Of a DNA stretch of 52,089 nt, positions 27,045 through 36,563 are shown piece by piece. The position numbers and the translations under genes are program-made. The stretch comes from an uncultured Clostridia bacterium (lineage in GTDB: Bacteria; Bacillota_I; Bacilli_A; RF39; UBA660). The stretch spans positions 1-52,089 of the forward strand of contig CAMZBG010000002.1 in assembly GCA_947304495.1 (NCBI GenBank), in the 5' to 3' direction. The first letter of the stretch is position 1; the number at the start of each line of letters is the position of its first letter. Under the pieces are notes generated by a model that was not told where the DNA came from, searched no databases, and saw only the letters and a list, made by a program, of their open reading frames with translations.

Positions 27045-29027
27045 CTATTGGGTTATTGGCTTAACATCCATAATGTGATTTTTAATCATAACATAGTCTG
27101 ATGCAGCTATTTTGTTATCTCTATTGACATCAGCACTAATTAATTCATAACTGGTTAATTTTTTAGTATCCATAATATGATTTTTGATCATGACATAATC
27201 AGATGCAGCTATTTTTCCATCACCATTAACATCACCATATATGATTAAGGTATATTGTTTTTCTTCTCGATCGGTTTTAATATTAATTTTATCGCCACTG
27301 GCTACGATACCTGTTTTCTTTTCTTTATTATCTTTATCGTAATATTTTACGGTAGCTTTATTTTCTTTATCGGTAATACTTTTTATAATCTTGGTAATAT
27401 CAGTTCCTAGCTGATATCCATAAATATAAGTACCATCATTAGTAATCTTTAATACTCTTAATATTTCACTAATGTCTAGAGCATTTACTTCACTATTTCT
27501 AGTTATATTAATCGTATACTTTCTTTTAGCACCATTTTCAGCAGTGACAATTACTTCTACGCTTTGTTTGTCACTATTTAATGATATAGTTCCAGTACCA
27601 GCGACACTAGCTTTATCATTTAATTTGTCAGCAGTAATTTCTATTGACTTAGTACTGCCATCTAAAATTAAATTATATGTTGTTTTTGTGCTTGTCGTTT
27701 CAAATAGATAAGTTCCATTAACTGATAATTTTTTTAGATAATTGTTGGGATTACCACTATTAGGTAATGATGTTTTATCTGGCATATTATTGAATACAGG
27801 AATAGTAAAGACAAAACTACTATCAACTAATTTGATATTGTTATATCCGTTATAAGTTTTAATAGATTCAGTTGATGGAGCTTCAATATTTTGCATATAT
27901 TGATGAGCACCATAATTTGGTCCAAACAAATCCCACTTTTGTAAATATAGGGTATCTTGTCCTTGTGATAAATAATCTTTTACTAAGAAATATGCTCCTC
28001 CAAGAATAGCTTTATATGGGCTATCCCAACCTTGTTCTCTAGCGTACTTAAGTCCTCTGGCAATGGTTTCTGCCCCAGTATATCCATGTGCTTCAATATT
28101 ATAGAAATTGTAATATCCAACATATCCAGCTACGGTACCACTAACAATAGTGCTTCCTTGCGCGCCAACTTCTTGAATAACTCTTGATATCAATACATAT
28201 GGGCTTATATTATAAGCCTTTGCAGCATCGATAAAGGCATCGACATATGTTTTGGTCTTTTCTTTATTGGCATAACCTGTCATAAATGTACCTTTTAACA
28301 TAGCTTCAACACCAACCGAAGTATGATATGATTCATTATATGATAATGTTTCAAACATAAATACTTGTTTGTCATTCAAGAAATTACGAGGATCCATGTA
28401 GTAAGATATGGTGTTTTTATTGGCAGCAAACCAATATTTGCCACCGCCCTCAAAATTATTCTTAAAGACATCTGTTAGATAATTATATGAGAAACTATCA
28501 GTTGATTTATAGCCATCAATATATCTTCCGGTATCTTCAATTAAGCTTCTTCCATCACTAGTATATTCAGTATTGACCATAGTATTAAAGTCTATATTTG
28601 CTTTAAATACTTTGAATTGCCAATTTGGATGAGCATTATGTAATTTTATTAAAGCTGGTAAATAGCTGTTTGGAAAACCTAATTCAGTTAAGTAATCACT
28701 ATATTCTGGGTAGTTAGCTGGATCAATTACTTCTTCAGTTACTTCTTTAATCGTGGCAAATTCACTACATACATAACCTACAACAGATCCATTTGAAGCT
28801 TGATACCACTTACTATTACAACCATTGCCACTACCAGCATTATCATTTATTAGGGTTAATTCTTTACCTACACTATAAGAGGCAATGATATTACTACCAC
28901 TTGTAGTTGGTTTATCTCTAAATCTAACATCATACCCAGTAATTACTACTACTTTACTAGCAGATATATCCTGTGAAAAAAGGCAAAAAGATAGTATTAA
29001 TATGACAAAATATGCTATTTTTTTCAT
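27045..29027 (-). CDS. Secreted glucosaminidase with SH3, cadherin-like and dockerin domains
   Basis: 660 aa. Signal peptide, SH3b domain (about 28-92), then a LytG/GH73-type N-acetylglucosaminidase region (about 225-390) with LISRVIQEVGAQGS carrying the likely catalytic Glu and VGYYNFYNIEAHG. Next a cadherin-like sandwich (about 430-515), a beta module of about 75 residues, and a C-terminal type I dockerin with two near-identical calcium loops (DVNGDGKIAASD, DVNRDNKIAASD, each followed by YVMIKNHIM). It should cut peptidoglycan glycan strands and dock onto a cohesin. Candidate partners are the cohesin-like proteins at 37-41 kb. Start: ATG 29027 after AGTAGGTG. Confidence 0.9.
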   Translation of the reverse strand: MKKIAYFVILILSFCLFSQDISASKVVVITGYDVRFRDKPTTSGSNIIASYSVGKELTLINDNAGSGNGCNSKWYQASNGSVVGYVCSEFATIKEVTEEVIDPANYPEYSDYLTELGFPNSYLPALIKLHNAHPNWQFKVFKANIDFNTMVNTEYTSDGRSLIEDTGRYIDGYKSTDSFSYNYLTDVFKNNFEGGGKYWFAANKNTISYYMDPRNFLNDKQVFMFETLSYNESYHTSVGVEAMLKGTFMTGYANKEKTKTYVDAFIDAAKAYNISPYVLISRVIQEVGAQGSTIVSGTVAGYVGYYNFYNIEAHGYTGAETIARGLKYAREQGWDSPYKAILGGAYFLVKDYLSQGQDTLYLQKWDLFGPNYGAHQYMQNIEAPSTESIKTYNGYNNIKLVDSSFVFTIPVFNNMPDKTSLPNSGNPNNYLKKLSVNGTYLFETTSTKTTYNLILDGSTKSIEITADKLNDKASVAGTGTISLNSDKQSVEVIVTAENGAKRKYTINITRNSEVNALDISEILRVLKITNDGTYIYGYQLGTDITKIIKSITDKENKATVKYYDKDNKEKKTGIVASGDKINIKTDREEKQYTLIIYGDVNGDGKIAASDYVMIKNHIMDTKKLTSYELISADVNRDNKIAASDYVMIKNHIMDVKPITQ

Positions 29028-29051
29028 CTGATACACCTACTCTCTATCTAA

Positions 29052-29080
29052 ATTATATCAAAAAAGCTAATATTAAGCTA
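29052..29080 (-). promoter_or_regulatory. Extended -10 promoter of the glucosaminidase gene
   Basis: Minus strand perfect TATAAT (29057-29052) preceded by TGA; the -35 at 17 bases (TAGCTT) is weak. Confidence 0.6.
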
Positions 29081-29124
29081 TTTTTTATGTGTACTTTACA
29101 CTAATTAACACTATATAATGTAAG

Positions 29125-29149
29125 AAAAAAGAAAGATTATTATCTTTCT
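29125..29149 (-). terminator. Terminator of the uvrC-holA transcript
   Basis: AGAAAGAT (29130-29137) pairs with ATCTTTCT (29142-29149) over four bases; T6 follows on the minus strand. The holA stop lies across the loop. Confidence 0.75.
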
Positions 29150-30081
29150 ATATCATACAAGAATAATTCAAGCATATCCGTATTGCTTTTACCACTTTTA
29201 TATTGGTAATCAATATCAGCTAATTTGGTAATAAATTTACTTAAATCTGCTATAGTAAATTTAGCTATTCGCTCTAGTGTTTTCTTAACAAAGAATTCCT
29301 TTTTACCAATAACTTTGGCAATTTCTAAATTACTTTTATTACTGGCCATAAGTTTAATTATTAAGGCTTGTCTAAAGACATTGGCAAGTGATGTAATAAG
29401 ATAGTCAATACCAACATTCTCTTTTTTAAAATTATTATACATTCTAGCAATGGTAGGTAAATCTTTTTCTAAAATAGCATTAGTGAATTCATAGATAACA
29501 TTATCAATGTTATCGATAATTAATAGATCAATATCTTCTCTTAGAATAGTTTTATCTTCAGATTTATATATGAATAATTTAGTTAATTCTGAATTAATAT
29601 TATTAATATCATTACCAGTTTTTTCAAGAAAATATTCGATATTATAGGTATCCATTTTATATTTTTTTTTTTTTAATAAATTATTAATATATTTGATTAG
29701 ATTATCGGTATTATCAGTTTTAGAAATATCGATAATATTAAATTTATCTTTGATTTCTTTATATATTTTAGTTCTGGCATCTATTTTATTAGCAATAAAT
29801 ATTAAGTAGACATCTTTACTATAGTTATCTATATATTTGGTTAAATATTCAGCTTCATTATCATCTATCTTACTAATATCAAAATTATTTACAATGATAA
29901 TTTTGGTATGAGAAAATAAACTTATCATCGATGCTTCATCTAAAATATTAGTTAAATTAGATGTATTAAAATCATAGATAAGTTTATCTTCATCGTTATA
30001 ATTGATCTTTTTTAATAGATCAATTACATAAAAATCAATAATTTTTTTATCTTCACCAATTATTAGATTTAAATTATTCAT
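29140..30081 (-). CDS. holA: DNA polymerase III subunit delta
   Basis: Clamp-loader subunit that opens the beta clamp, 313 aa. The sequence fits HolA: NLIIGEDKKIID opening, an AAA+-like N-terminal domain without a Walker A motif, FLEKTGNDINNINSELTKL in the middle and a C-terminal collar with YQYKSGKSNTDMLELFLYD. The start is ATG 30081, 8 nt after AGAGGA; a first ATG at 30090 sits too close to it. It overlaps the preceding gene by 8 nt. Confidence 0.93.
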   Translation of the reverse strand: MNNLNLIIGEDKKIIDFYVIDLLKKINYNDEDKLIYDFNTSNLTNILDEASMISLFSHTKIIIVNNFDISKIDDNEAEYLTKYIDNYSKDVYLIFIANKIDARTKIYKEIKDKFNIIDISKTDNTDNLIKYINNLLKKKKYKMDTYNIEYFLEKTGNDINNINSELTKLFIYKSEDKTILREDIDLLIIDNIDNVIYEFTNAILEKDLPTIARMYNNFKKENVGIDYLITSLANVFRQALIIKLMASNKSNLEIAKVIGKKEFFVKKTLERIAKFTIADLSKFITKLADIDYQYKSGKSNTDMLELFLYDIER

Positions 30082-30916
30082 AATAAACATCCTCTATACA
30101 ACTATAACCCTCTTTTTTTAGATATTGATATATTTCTTCGTAACTATTTATAATAGGCTTTTCCTCATATATTATCCTTAGTTCTAAATCATCATCATTA
30201 TATTTATAACTACCGGTAATATTAAAATATTCACTTTCTTTATGATTTTCTTTGAAGTCACTATATATATCATCATCTTCAAATTTATAAATATCTATTC
30301 TTTCATAACTTCTCATTTCATCTTCTTCATTGAATCTTACTACAACATCACTATGATAATTTAGTTCTGTTTTTTTATTGTATGAATACATGTTACACTC
30401 TAAAATTTTCATTTTTTCTTTAAAGGCATTAGGATTTAAATAGATATAGGTAACTCCTATCAAAAGAGCAATCATAATAAATAACAAGGTATATAATCCA
30501 CTCTTTTTGTTATTGTTATTATTAGTTACTTCTACTTTTTCTCTTTTGATTGACATATCATCTAGTTCTTTTAGTTTATCACATTCCATTTCACTATAAG
30601 AAACTAATTCTATTTTATTTATATCAGATATATCAATTATTTCATATTCTTTGGAATCAAGATTACCAGATAAATATTTAGTTACAAAATCATTAATAAT
30701 ATCATTACTATTTATAGCAAAGCTAACTAATGAATCTTTTTTCAAATGAACTGATCCATAACATAATTTTTTTTCATTATATTTATCACTAAAGGCAAAG
30801 ATAACATATTTATTCATATATTTTAAGTGATTGAAAGCACAAAAGACTACTACTTGCCTATCATCAGCATTACCATATAGATCATTACTTGATACTTTTA
30901 ATATTTTTCCATTCAT
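30074..30916 (-). CDS. Single-pass membrane protein of unknown function
   Basis: 280 aa. A cytoplasmic N-terminal domain of about 140 residues looks like a small beta barrel (segments MNGKILKVSSN and YVIFAFSDKYN). A short Asn/Lys linker leads to one transmembrane helix (about 143-163), and an extracellular C-terminal domain of about 115 residues has a few Cys (LECNMYS, YSCIEDVYYE). Not recognised. GGGGTGAT precedes the ATG. It lies between uvrC and holA on one strand and overlaps holA. Confidence 0.75.
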   Translation of the reverse strand: MNGKILKVSSNDLYGNADDRQVVVFCAFNHLKYMNKYVIFAFSDKYNEKKLCYGSVHLKKDSLVSFAINSNDIINDFVTKYLSGNLDSKEYEIIDISDINKIELVSYSEMECDKLKELDDMSIKREKVEVTNNNNNKKSGLYTLLFIMIALLIGVTYIYLNPNAFKEKMKILECNMYSYNKKTELNYHSDVVVRFNEEDEMRSYERIDIYKFEDDDIYSDFKENHKESEYFNITGSYKYNDDDLELRIIYEEKPIINSYEEIYQYLKKEGYSCIEDVYYE

Positions 30917-30979
30917 ATAATCACCCCAATTATTACTATATAATTATATAACATATATTGCCTTTTTAAAAGATTAATA

Positions 30980-32749
30980 TTATATTTTTTTTAAATATTC
31001 TAAAAAATTATAAGCAATATTTTCAGGCATTATTTCTTTTAATTCTTCAATACTAGCATCTTTCATTTTATCGATTGTATGATATTTTTTAAGAATGTTT
31101 TTCTTTCTTACTTCACCGATACCATCGATATTATCTAAAATACTGGATAAGGCTCCTTTACTACGAATATCTTTATGATAGGTAATTGTATAACGGTGTA
31201 CTTCATCTTGCATTTTTGTAAGGAGTAAGAATAAATAACTATCCTTTTTGATAGGAATTTCTTCAAGGGGATATCTTCCTAATAACATGCTTGTATTGTG
31301 TTTATCATCTTTCTTTAAACCAGCTACAGGAATATTCATTCCTAGATCACTGATTACTTCTCTAGCAACATTTACTTGACCAATGCCGCCATCCACTAAA
31401 ATTAAATCTGGACGTTCCAATTTATCTTTAAGTACTCTAAAATATCTACGATATATAACTTCTCTCATAGTTCCATAATCATCGTTAGTATCTACGGATA
31501 TTTTATATTTACGATATAATTGAGGGGCTTTTTTACCATCAATAAAGGTTACCATTCCAGAGACATTAAACTCACCAAAAATATGTGCATTATCAAATAT
31601 TTCAATATGATTACAACTTTCTATATGAAGTAAATTTGATAATTCTTCTAAACTTTCACTTAGAGCTTTTTCATCTTTTTTTATTAAAGATATTTGTTCA
31701 TTATAATAATTTTTAGCATTTTCAAAAGCTAGATCTAGAATTTTCTTCTTAGTTCCTTTTTGTGGTGTCATAAAATTTAAATTAAATGTTTCTTTAAAGG
31801 TCTCTATATTGACAATATCAGGTACCATTACTTCTTTTACTTTAGTTGGATGCTTATCGTAAAAATTAGATATATAATTATTTACTTCCTCAGTTAAATC
31901 ATCAATCATAGGAAAAATATTACTCTTTTTATCTAAAAGTTTTCCACCACGAATAAATAATATATTAATAGCTAAATAGTTATCTTTCTCATAATAGCCA
32001 ATGACATCTCTGTCATAATTATCATCTAATTCTACTTTTTGTTTTTCTAATGTAATATTGATATAATCTAAGATTTCTTTATATTCAATAGCTTTTTCAA
32101 ATTGTAATTTATCTGATGCTGAATGCATTTTTTGTTCTAATTTGGAAATAACAATATCACTATTACCATTAAAGAAGGCGATTATTTCTTCTTTCATTTG
32201 ATTGATAACACTCTCTTCAACATCATTGATGCAGTAACCTAAACATTCACCAATATGATAATATAAACATTCTTTTTTGGGCATATTTTTACATTTTTTT
32301 AATGGATAAAGGCGATTTAAAATTTCAACTACTTTTTTAGCAGCACCAATATTTGGATATGGTCCAAATAATTTACGATTTCTACCTCGTTTTAGATTAG
32401 GATTACGAACAATTAAGAGTCTTGGTATTTTATCATTAGTAAGTTCAATATAGGGATAACTCTTATCATCTTTATAAAGAATATTATATTTAGGGGTATA
32501 TTTTTTAATTAGATTAAGTTCTAGTAGTAATGATTCAACTTCAGAATTAGTTAGTATATACTCAAATTCAACAATATCTCTAACTAGCATCATAGTCTTT
32601 CCAGTATGAGCTTGTTTAAAATATGAACTTAGTCTGTTTTTTAAATTCTTACTTTTACCGACATAAATAATACATCCATTTTTGTCTTTCATAAGATAGC
32701 AACCGGGTTTATGAGGAGTTGTCGATAATAATTCATCTATTTTATTCAT
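30980..32749 (-). CDS. uvrC: Excinuclease ABC subunit C
   Basis: Makes both incisions in nucleotide excision repair with UvrA and UvrB. 589 aa. GIY-YIG domain at the start (HKPGCYLMKDKNG, IIYVGKSKNLKNRL), Cys-rich KECLYYHIGECLGYC, UVR segment near 200-235, RNase H-like endonuclease domain (LILVDGGIGQVNVA) and a C-terminal helix-hairpin-helix pair (LDNIDGIGEVRKKNIL). Start: ATG at 32749 follows GGAGG. It is 11 nt downstream of the zinc-ribbon gene. Confidence 0.97.
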   Translation of the reverse strand: MNKIDELLSTTPHKPGCYLMKDKNGCIIYVGKSKNLKNRLSSYFKQAHTGKTMMLVRDIVEFEYILTNSEVESLLLELNLIKKYTPKYNILYKDDKSYPYIELTNDKIPRLLIVRNPNLKRGRNRKLFGPYPNIGAAKKVVEILNRLYPLKKCKNMPKKECLYYHIGECLGYCINDVEESVINQMKEEIIAFFNGNSDIVISKLEQKMHSASDKLQFEKAIEYKEILDYINITLEKQKVELDDNYDRDVIGYYEKDNYLAINILFIRGGKLLDKKSNIFPMIDDLTEEVNNYISNFYDKHPTKVKEVMVPDIVNIETFKETFNLNFMTPQKGTKKKILDLAFENAKNYYNEQISLIKKDEKALSESLEELSNLLHIESCNHIEIFDNAHIFGEFNVSGMVTFIDGKKAPQLYRKYKISVDTNDDYGTMREVIYRRYFRVLKDKLERPDLILVDGGIGQVNVAREVISDLGMNIPVAGLKKDDKHNTSMLLGRYPLEEIPIKKDSYLFLLLTKMQDEVHRYTITYHKDIRSKGALSSILDNIDGIGEVRKKNILKKYHTIDKMKDASIEELKEIMPENIAYNFLEYLKKI

Positions 32750-32760
32750 GATATCCTCCA

Positions 32761-33180
32761 TTAAAAATTGCTGGTATATTCACGATTTTCATATATTGTA
32801 TTCCAAAAATCATTATAGTTATCAACATCACTAACATTAATAACCAACCAGAAAAAGAATATAACAACTGCTAAAGATATCAATGATAAAAATAGACCAA
32901 TAGCATTTAAGATTATACCGGCAGTATTATTTACTTTTTTACTTACTCTAATAGCTATTATTAAACCAATCAATGATAAAATGAAACTTATTGGCGAAAA
33001 GATGACTAAAACAGCACCTAAATTACCTAAGATGCCAAGGATGATAGATGGAGTTTTGCCACTACTGGCATCACCTATTTCATCACCATAATAGGCTTGA
33101 TTATTAGTTACTTCTTTTCCACAATTTGGGCAATATTTCTCACTGCCATTTAAACTCTTTCCACAATTAGAACAATACAT
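32761..33180 (-). CDS. Zinc-ribbon membrane protein (DUF4190-like)
   Basis: 139 aa. A double-Cys zinc ribbon opens the protein (MYCSNCGKSLNG, then YCPNCGKEV). After a short linker come two or three hydrophobic helices with Gly-rich turns (ILGNLGAVLVIF, GLIIAIRVSKK). This is a common Firmicutes layout, often labelled DUF4190 or zinc-ribbon domain protein; its role is not known. Start: ATG at 33180 after AGGAG. An extended -10 (TGTTATAAT) lies just upstream, so it may head the uvrC transcript. Confidence 0.8.
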   Translation of the reverse strand: MYCSNCGKSLNGSEKYCPNCGKEVTNNQAYYGDEIGDASSGKTPSIILGILGNLGAVLVIFSPISFILSLIGLIIAIRVSKKVNNTAGIILNAIGLFLSLISLAVVIFFFWLVINVSDVDNYNDFWNTIYENREYTSNF

Positions 33181-33233
33181 AAAAAACACTCCTTTTCTTA
33201 ATTATAACACAATTAGTTAAAAAAGATGGTTAT

Positions 33234-33264
33234 AAAGAAAAAATTCTGCTTTGAAGCAGAATTT
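33234..33264 (-). terminator. Terminator of the dockerin beta-helix gene
   Basis: Ten-pair arms (33241-33250 and 33255-33264) with a four-base loop, then a T-rich run on the minus strand; one base from the stop codon. Confidence 0.8.
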
Positions 33265-33265
33265 A

Positions 33266-35818
33266 TTATTTAAATAATACTTTCACAACATCGTTCATTT
33301 TAATGATTCCATCAGTTATTAAATCACCAGCTGTCAAGTATTCTTCACTTAAAGACTCTTTATCAACGATGGCTTTAGCTAATCTCATGGCATCCATTAA
33401 ATTGACAATACCATTACCATCGATATCTCCATATACGACTAAAGTATATTCTTCACCATCAATGGTAATTTTATATCCGGTACCTAGTGGTTTGGTTATA
33501 TCAGTTATAAAATGACCATTTTGATCTGTTACAACAATATTTTCATATTCTTCAGTAACCAAATTTTCAATTAATTTTTTATAAGTAAATGTATAACCAC
33601 TGTCGATGTTTACTAGAATATTAACATCCGTTTTGGCCAAATTAATTGTAGCTGCTTCAAGTTTTGTAGTAATAAGAATTGTTAAATCTCCAGCAACTTC
33701 AGTAACACTATACGAATTGTTTGATTCACTATAGTCTATTTCAATTAATTCATCATAGTCACCGGTAATTATAATATCATCAACGACATATCCTTCATCG
33801 ATTACTAGGGAGAAATTAATTTGTCCTAAACCGGTTATATCTATTTCTCCAGTTTCTGGATTTCTGGCATAAGCAAAATCAGCATCACTCTCACCTACGA
33901 CATCAAATTCATCAGTATAGTATACATTGACACTAACATGGCTATCAGCGTTGAATTCAGCAATAAACATTTCATCATTTAATTCATTGTTTATTGCTTC
34001 AGGAACATACAACTTAGGAATAGTTTTAAGAGCTTGAAGATTACATTCGGCATTAGAATATAGTCTTGTTCCAGTTTGGGTAGTTGTTTCACTACGAATA
34101 ATAACGCCATCTCCCCAATCGATACTCCAAACATTGCTTTTACATGCATCTAGGGTATCAGTTTCAGTAATAGAAGTATTATCTTCAGTTACATCTGGTG
34201 AAGAATATAAGATATAGTTACTGTTTCTTAAAATTTCGTCACTATATACAACTTCATTACTGATATTGACATTGACAATAGTTTCTGCTGCAACATTTTC
34301 GGTATATTCATAATATTTTTGTTCGTTTTGAACTGGAGTTTCGTGCATTGGATTAGTACCAGCCGCGAAGATGGTAGCACCATTTAGAACAAGTGAGCCA
34401 TCACTATCAAGCGGTGAATTGTCACCACCTACTCCTTGCGAAAAGACAGTAATTTTACCACCGTTTAGATATAAGTTACCATTAGAGTCGATACCATCGC
34501 CTCTAGCATCTACCAAAATATTTCCACCATTAATATTTATGGAATATTGATTATCAGTATTACTTCCAGGTTTTGGATTAAAGTGATGTCCCCCACCCAT
34601 ACTAGGATTAGTGCCATGACTACTACCGCCAGCGGCATTGATACCATCATCGGTAGCGACAACATAAGTTCTTCCAGCATTGATATAGATTGTACCGGCT
34701 TCAATACCTTCATATGAGTTAAGAATATCTATTTCAGGATCCAAATCTAAACTATCTTCACCACCAATAGTAACGGTTGTATCACCATGGATGCCGTCAT
34801 CAGCTGTTTCAATGTTTAATAATCCACCAGTAATTAAAACGTCACCATCTGAATGAATTGCATCATCAACGGTATTTAGGATTATGGTACCACCAGTGAT
34901 ATTTATTAAATTGGTAGCATTACTATTACTGTTACTATCATTCTTTGAGGCTTTAAGTCCTTTAGCACTCATCGTACTTGAATCAAATTCTTCAGTGTTG
35001 TTATGACCTTCTAAAGTTGTAATTTGAATAAATCCATTGTTAATAGTTAAATTGTTCCCAGCGTGAATACCATCACCATCAGAATTAATAGTGATACTTC
35101 CACTATTTATTTCAATATTACCAAGTGATTCGGTATCATCTTCATCCGGAACAGCTTTAATACCATCGTTAGCACTTGTAATGTCTATTTCGCCACCGGC
35201 AATATTGATTTTACCATCAAAAGCAAGGCCATTATTAGCACTAGCAATATATAATTCTCCATAATTTATAGTAAAATTAGAATTGGCAGCTCCCTTGATA
35301 CCGTTTTTAGCATTACCATTTATATCAAGAATTCCATCACCATCAATTGTAAGATGGGAACCTGATTTTACTTTTATAGCTGCTCCTTCAAAATTTTCAT
35401 TTGTTTCTTCGGCCGTTGGATCTTCATTGTCAGTTAATACTGATGATTCAACAAGATATAAATTAACATTACTATTCTTTTTAATAACGATTGGAGCAGT
35501 TGTAGTTGAAGTTAATGATATATTATTTAGGATAAGTTGGACGTCATCTAAGTTACTGTTTACGATAATGTTTCCTTCACTAGCACTACCCATTACTTCA
35601 TATACACCATTACTCATAATGGTTAAGGTTGAACCAGCAATTTCATAACCATCTGCAGCAACGCTAGCGGTGATACCTTCATCACTAAAGGTAAAATTAT
35701 TGTCAGCAAGAGCATAACTAGGTTTATATATAAAGTAAAATATTAAATATACTCCTACTAAAGAAACCAATATACTACAAATGATTGTAAACATACGATT
35801 CATTCTTTTCTTATCCAT
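33266..35818 (-). CDS. Surface polysaccharide-binding beta-helix protein (Cthe_2159 type) with dockerin
   Basis: 850 aa. An N-terminal hydrophobic segment (about 9-32) ends in SYALA and may be a signal peptide or an anchor. Residues about 55-500 form a right-handed beta helix made of repeats such as GSITINSDGDGIHAG and GLLNIETADDGIHGD, the pattern of the Cthe_2159/DUF4353 family that binds acidic polysaccharides such as polygalacturonate. Beta domains follow. The C-terminus is a module shared with two other proteins here, ending in a dockerin: first calcium loop DIDGNGIVNLMD, second DLITDGIIKMND, weaker. The last dockerin helix is cut short. Start: ATG 35818 after GAGGAG. Confidence 0.87.
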   Translation of the reverse strand: MDKKRMNRMFTIICSILVSLVGVYLIFYFIYKPSYALADNNFTFSDEGITASVAADGYEIAGSTLTIMSNGVYEVMGSASEGNIIVNSNLDDVQLILNNISLTSTTTAPIVIKKNSNVNLYLVESSVLTDNEDPTAEETNENFEGAAIKVKSGSHLTIDGDGILDINGNAKNGIKGAANSNFTINYGELYIASANNGLAFDGKINIAGGEIDITSANDGIKAVPDEDDTESLGNIEINSGSITINSDGDGIHAGNNLTINNGFIQITTLEGHNNTEEFDSSTMSAKGLKASKNDSNSNSNATNLINITGGTIILNTVDDAIHSDGDVLITGGLLNIETADDGIHGDTTVTIGGEDSLDLDPEIDILNSYEGIEAGTIYINAGRTYVVATDDGINAAGGSSHGTNPSMGGGHHFNPKPGSNTDNQYSININGGNILVDARGDGIDSNGNLYLNGGKITVFSQGVGGDNSPLDSDGSLVLNGATIFAAGTNPMHETPVQNEQKYYEYTENVAAETIVNVNISNEVVYSDEILRNSNYILYSSPDVTEDNTSITETDTLDACKSNVWSIDWGDGVIIRSETTTQTGTRLYSNAECNLQALKTIPKLYVPEAINNELNDEMFIAEFNADSHVSVNVYYTDEFDVVGESDADFAYARNPETGEIDITGLGQINFSLVIDEGYVVDDIIITGDYDELIEIDYSESNNSYSVTEVAGDLTILITTKLEAATINLAKTDVNILVNIDSGYTFTYKKLIENLVTEEYENIVVTDQNGHFITDITKPLGTGYKITIDGEEYTLVVYGDIDGNGIVNLMDAMRLAKAIVDKESLSEEYLTAGDLITDGIIKMNDVVKVLFK

Positions 35819-35844
35819 GATACCACTCCTCATATTATAAGGTA

Positions 35845-35873
35845 ATTATATCATATTTGAGGGTTATAGTCTA
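35845..35873 (-). promoter_or_regulatory. Promoter of the dockerin beta-helix gene
   Basis: Minus strand TAGACT (35873-35868), 17-base spacer, perfect TATAAT (35850-35845) with TGA before it. Confidence 0.65.
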
Positions 35874-35923
35874 CAATTATACCTAAAAAATTACTTATAA
35901 TATTTATTTTCTTATCATTATTA

Positions 35924-35952
35924 TTGTCAGATATAATTTTTTTTAATATAAT
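35924..35952 (+). promoter_or_regulatory. Promoter of the YigZ-family gene
   Basis: TTGTCA (35924-35929), 17-base spacer, perfect TATAAT (35947-35952). It makes the upstream in-frame TTG start impossible. Confidence 0.75.
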
Positions 35953-35968
35953 TGTTTTGGTGGTATAT

Positions 35969-36541
35969 ATGTATACGATTGATAGTGATGGTAAATATGA
36001 ACTAGTAATTAAGAATTCTAGATTTATTACCTTGTTATATAAGATAGATGCAATTAATGACGTCGATCAGATTTTATCAACTGTTAAAGAGGAATATCCT
36101 GGAGCTACTCACTATTGTTATGCCTATATCTTTGATAATTATAAAAGAGGAAACGATGATGGAGAACCTAGTGGTACCGCTGGAATACCAATTTTAAAAG
36201 TATTAGAGAGTAATGAATTAACTAATATACTTATAGTTGTAGTAAGATACTTTGGGGGAATAAAATTAGGCGCTAACGGACTTATTAGAGCATATACTAA
36301 ATGTGTATCTAATGCTCTTAAGGAAAGAGAATTTAAAGAATTAGTAGATGGAATGAATATCGATATTACTTTTGATTATAGTAAAATTAAGGAAATGGAT
36401 TATCTACTTAAGGACTATGTAATCAATAATAAAGTATTTGGAGATAAAGTTATTTATAATTTAAATATTGCTAAAGACGATATTATTAAAATTCAAGAAT
36501 TTGATTATCATATTAATAATTTAATAAAAATAGAAAAATAA
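35969..36541 (+). CDS. YigZ/IMPACT family protein
   Basis: 190 aa. The N-terminal domain has the YigZ/IMPACT signature: ATHYCYAYIFD, then DDGEPSGTAGIPIL and VVVRYFGGIKLGANGLIRAY. The C-terminal DUF1949 ferredoxin-like domain is shorter. The molecular role is unsettled in bacteria; the eukaryotic relative regulates eIF2 kinase GCN2. Start: ATG 35969, five bases after GGTGG. Confidence 0.93.
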   Translation: MYTIDSDGKYELVIKNSRFITLLYKIDAINDVDQILSTVKEEYPGATHYCYAYIFDNYKRGNDDGEPSGTAGIPILKVLESNELTNILIVVVRYFGGIKLGANGLIRAYTKCVSNALKEREFKELVDGMNIDITFDYSKIKEMDYLLKDYVINNKVFGDKVIYNLNIAKDDIIKIQEFDYHINNLIKIEK

Positions 36542-36563
36542 TACTTAAAGTATTATTTTTTAT
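36537..36563. terminator. Bidirectional terminator between YigZ and DUF368 genes
   Basis: AATAATAC (36537-36544) pairs with GTATTATT (36550-36557) over five bases, followed by T6. It overlaps the stop codons of both convergent genes. Confidence 0.65.

Noticed and set aside
33266..35818. Repeated beta-helix segments as a DNA repeat array or CRISPR
   Set aside because: The repeats are degenerate at DNA level and are explained by the protein fold.
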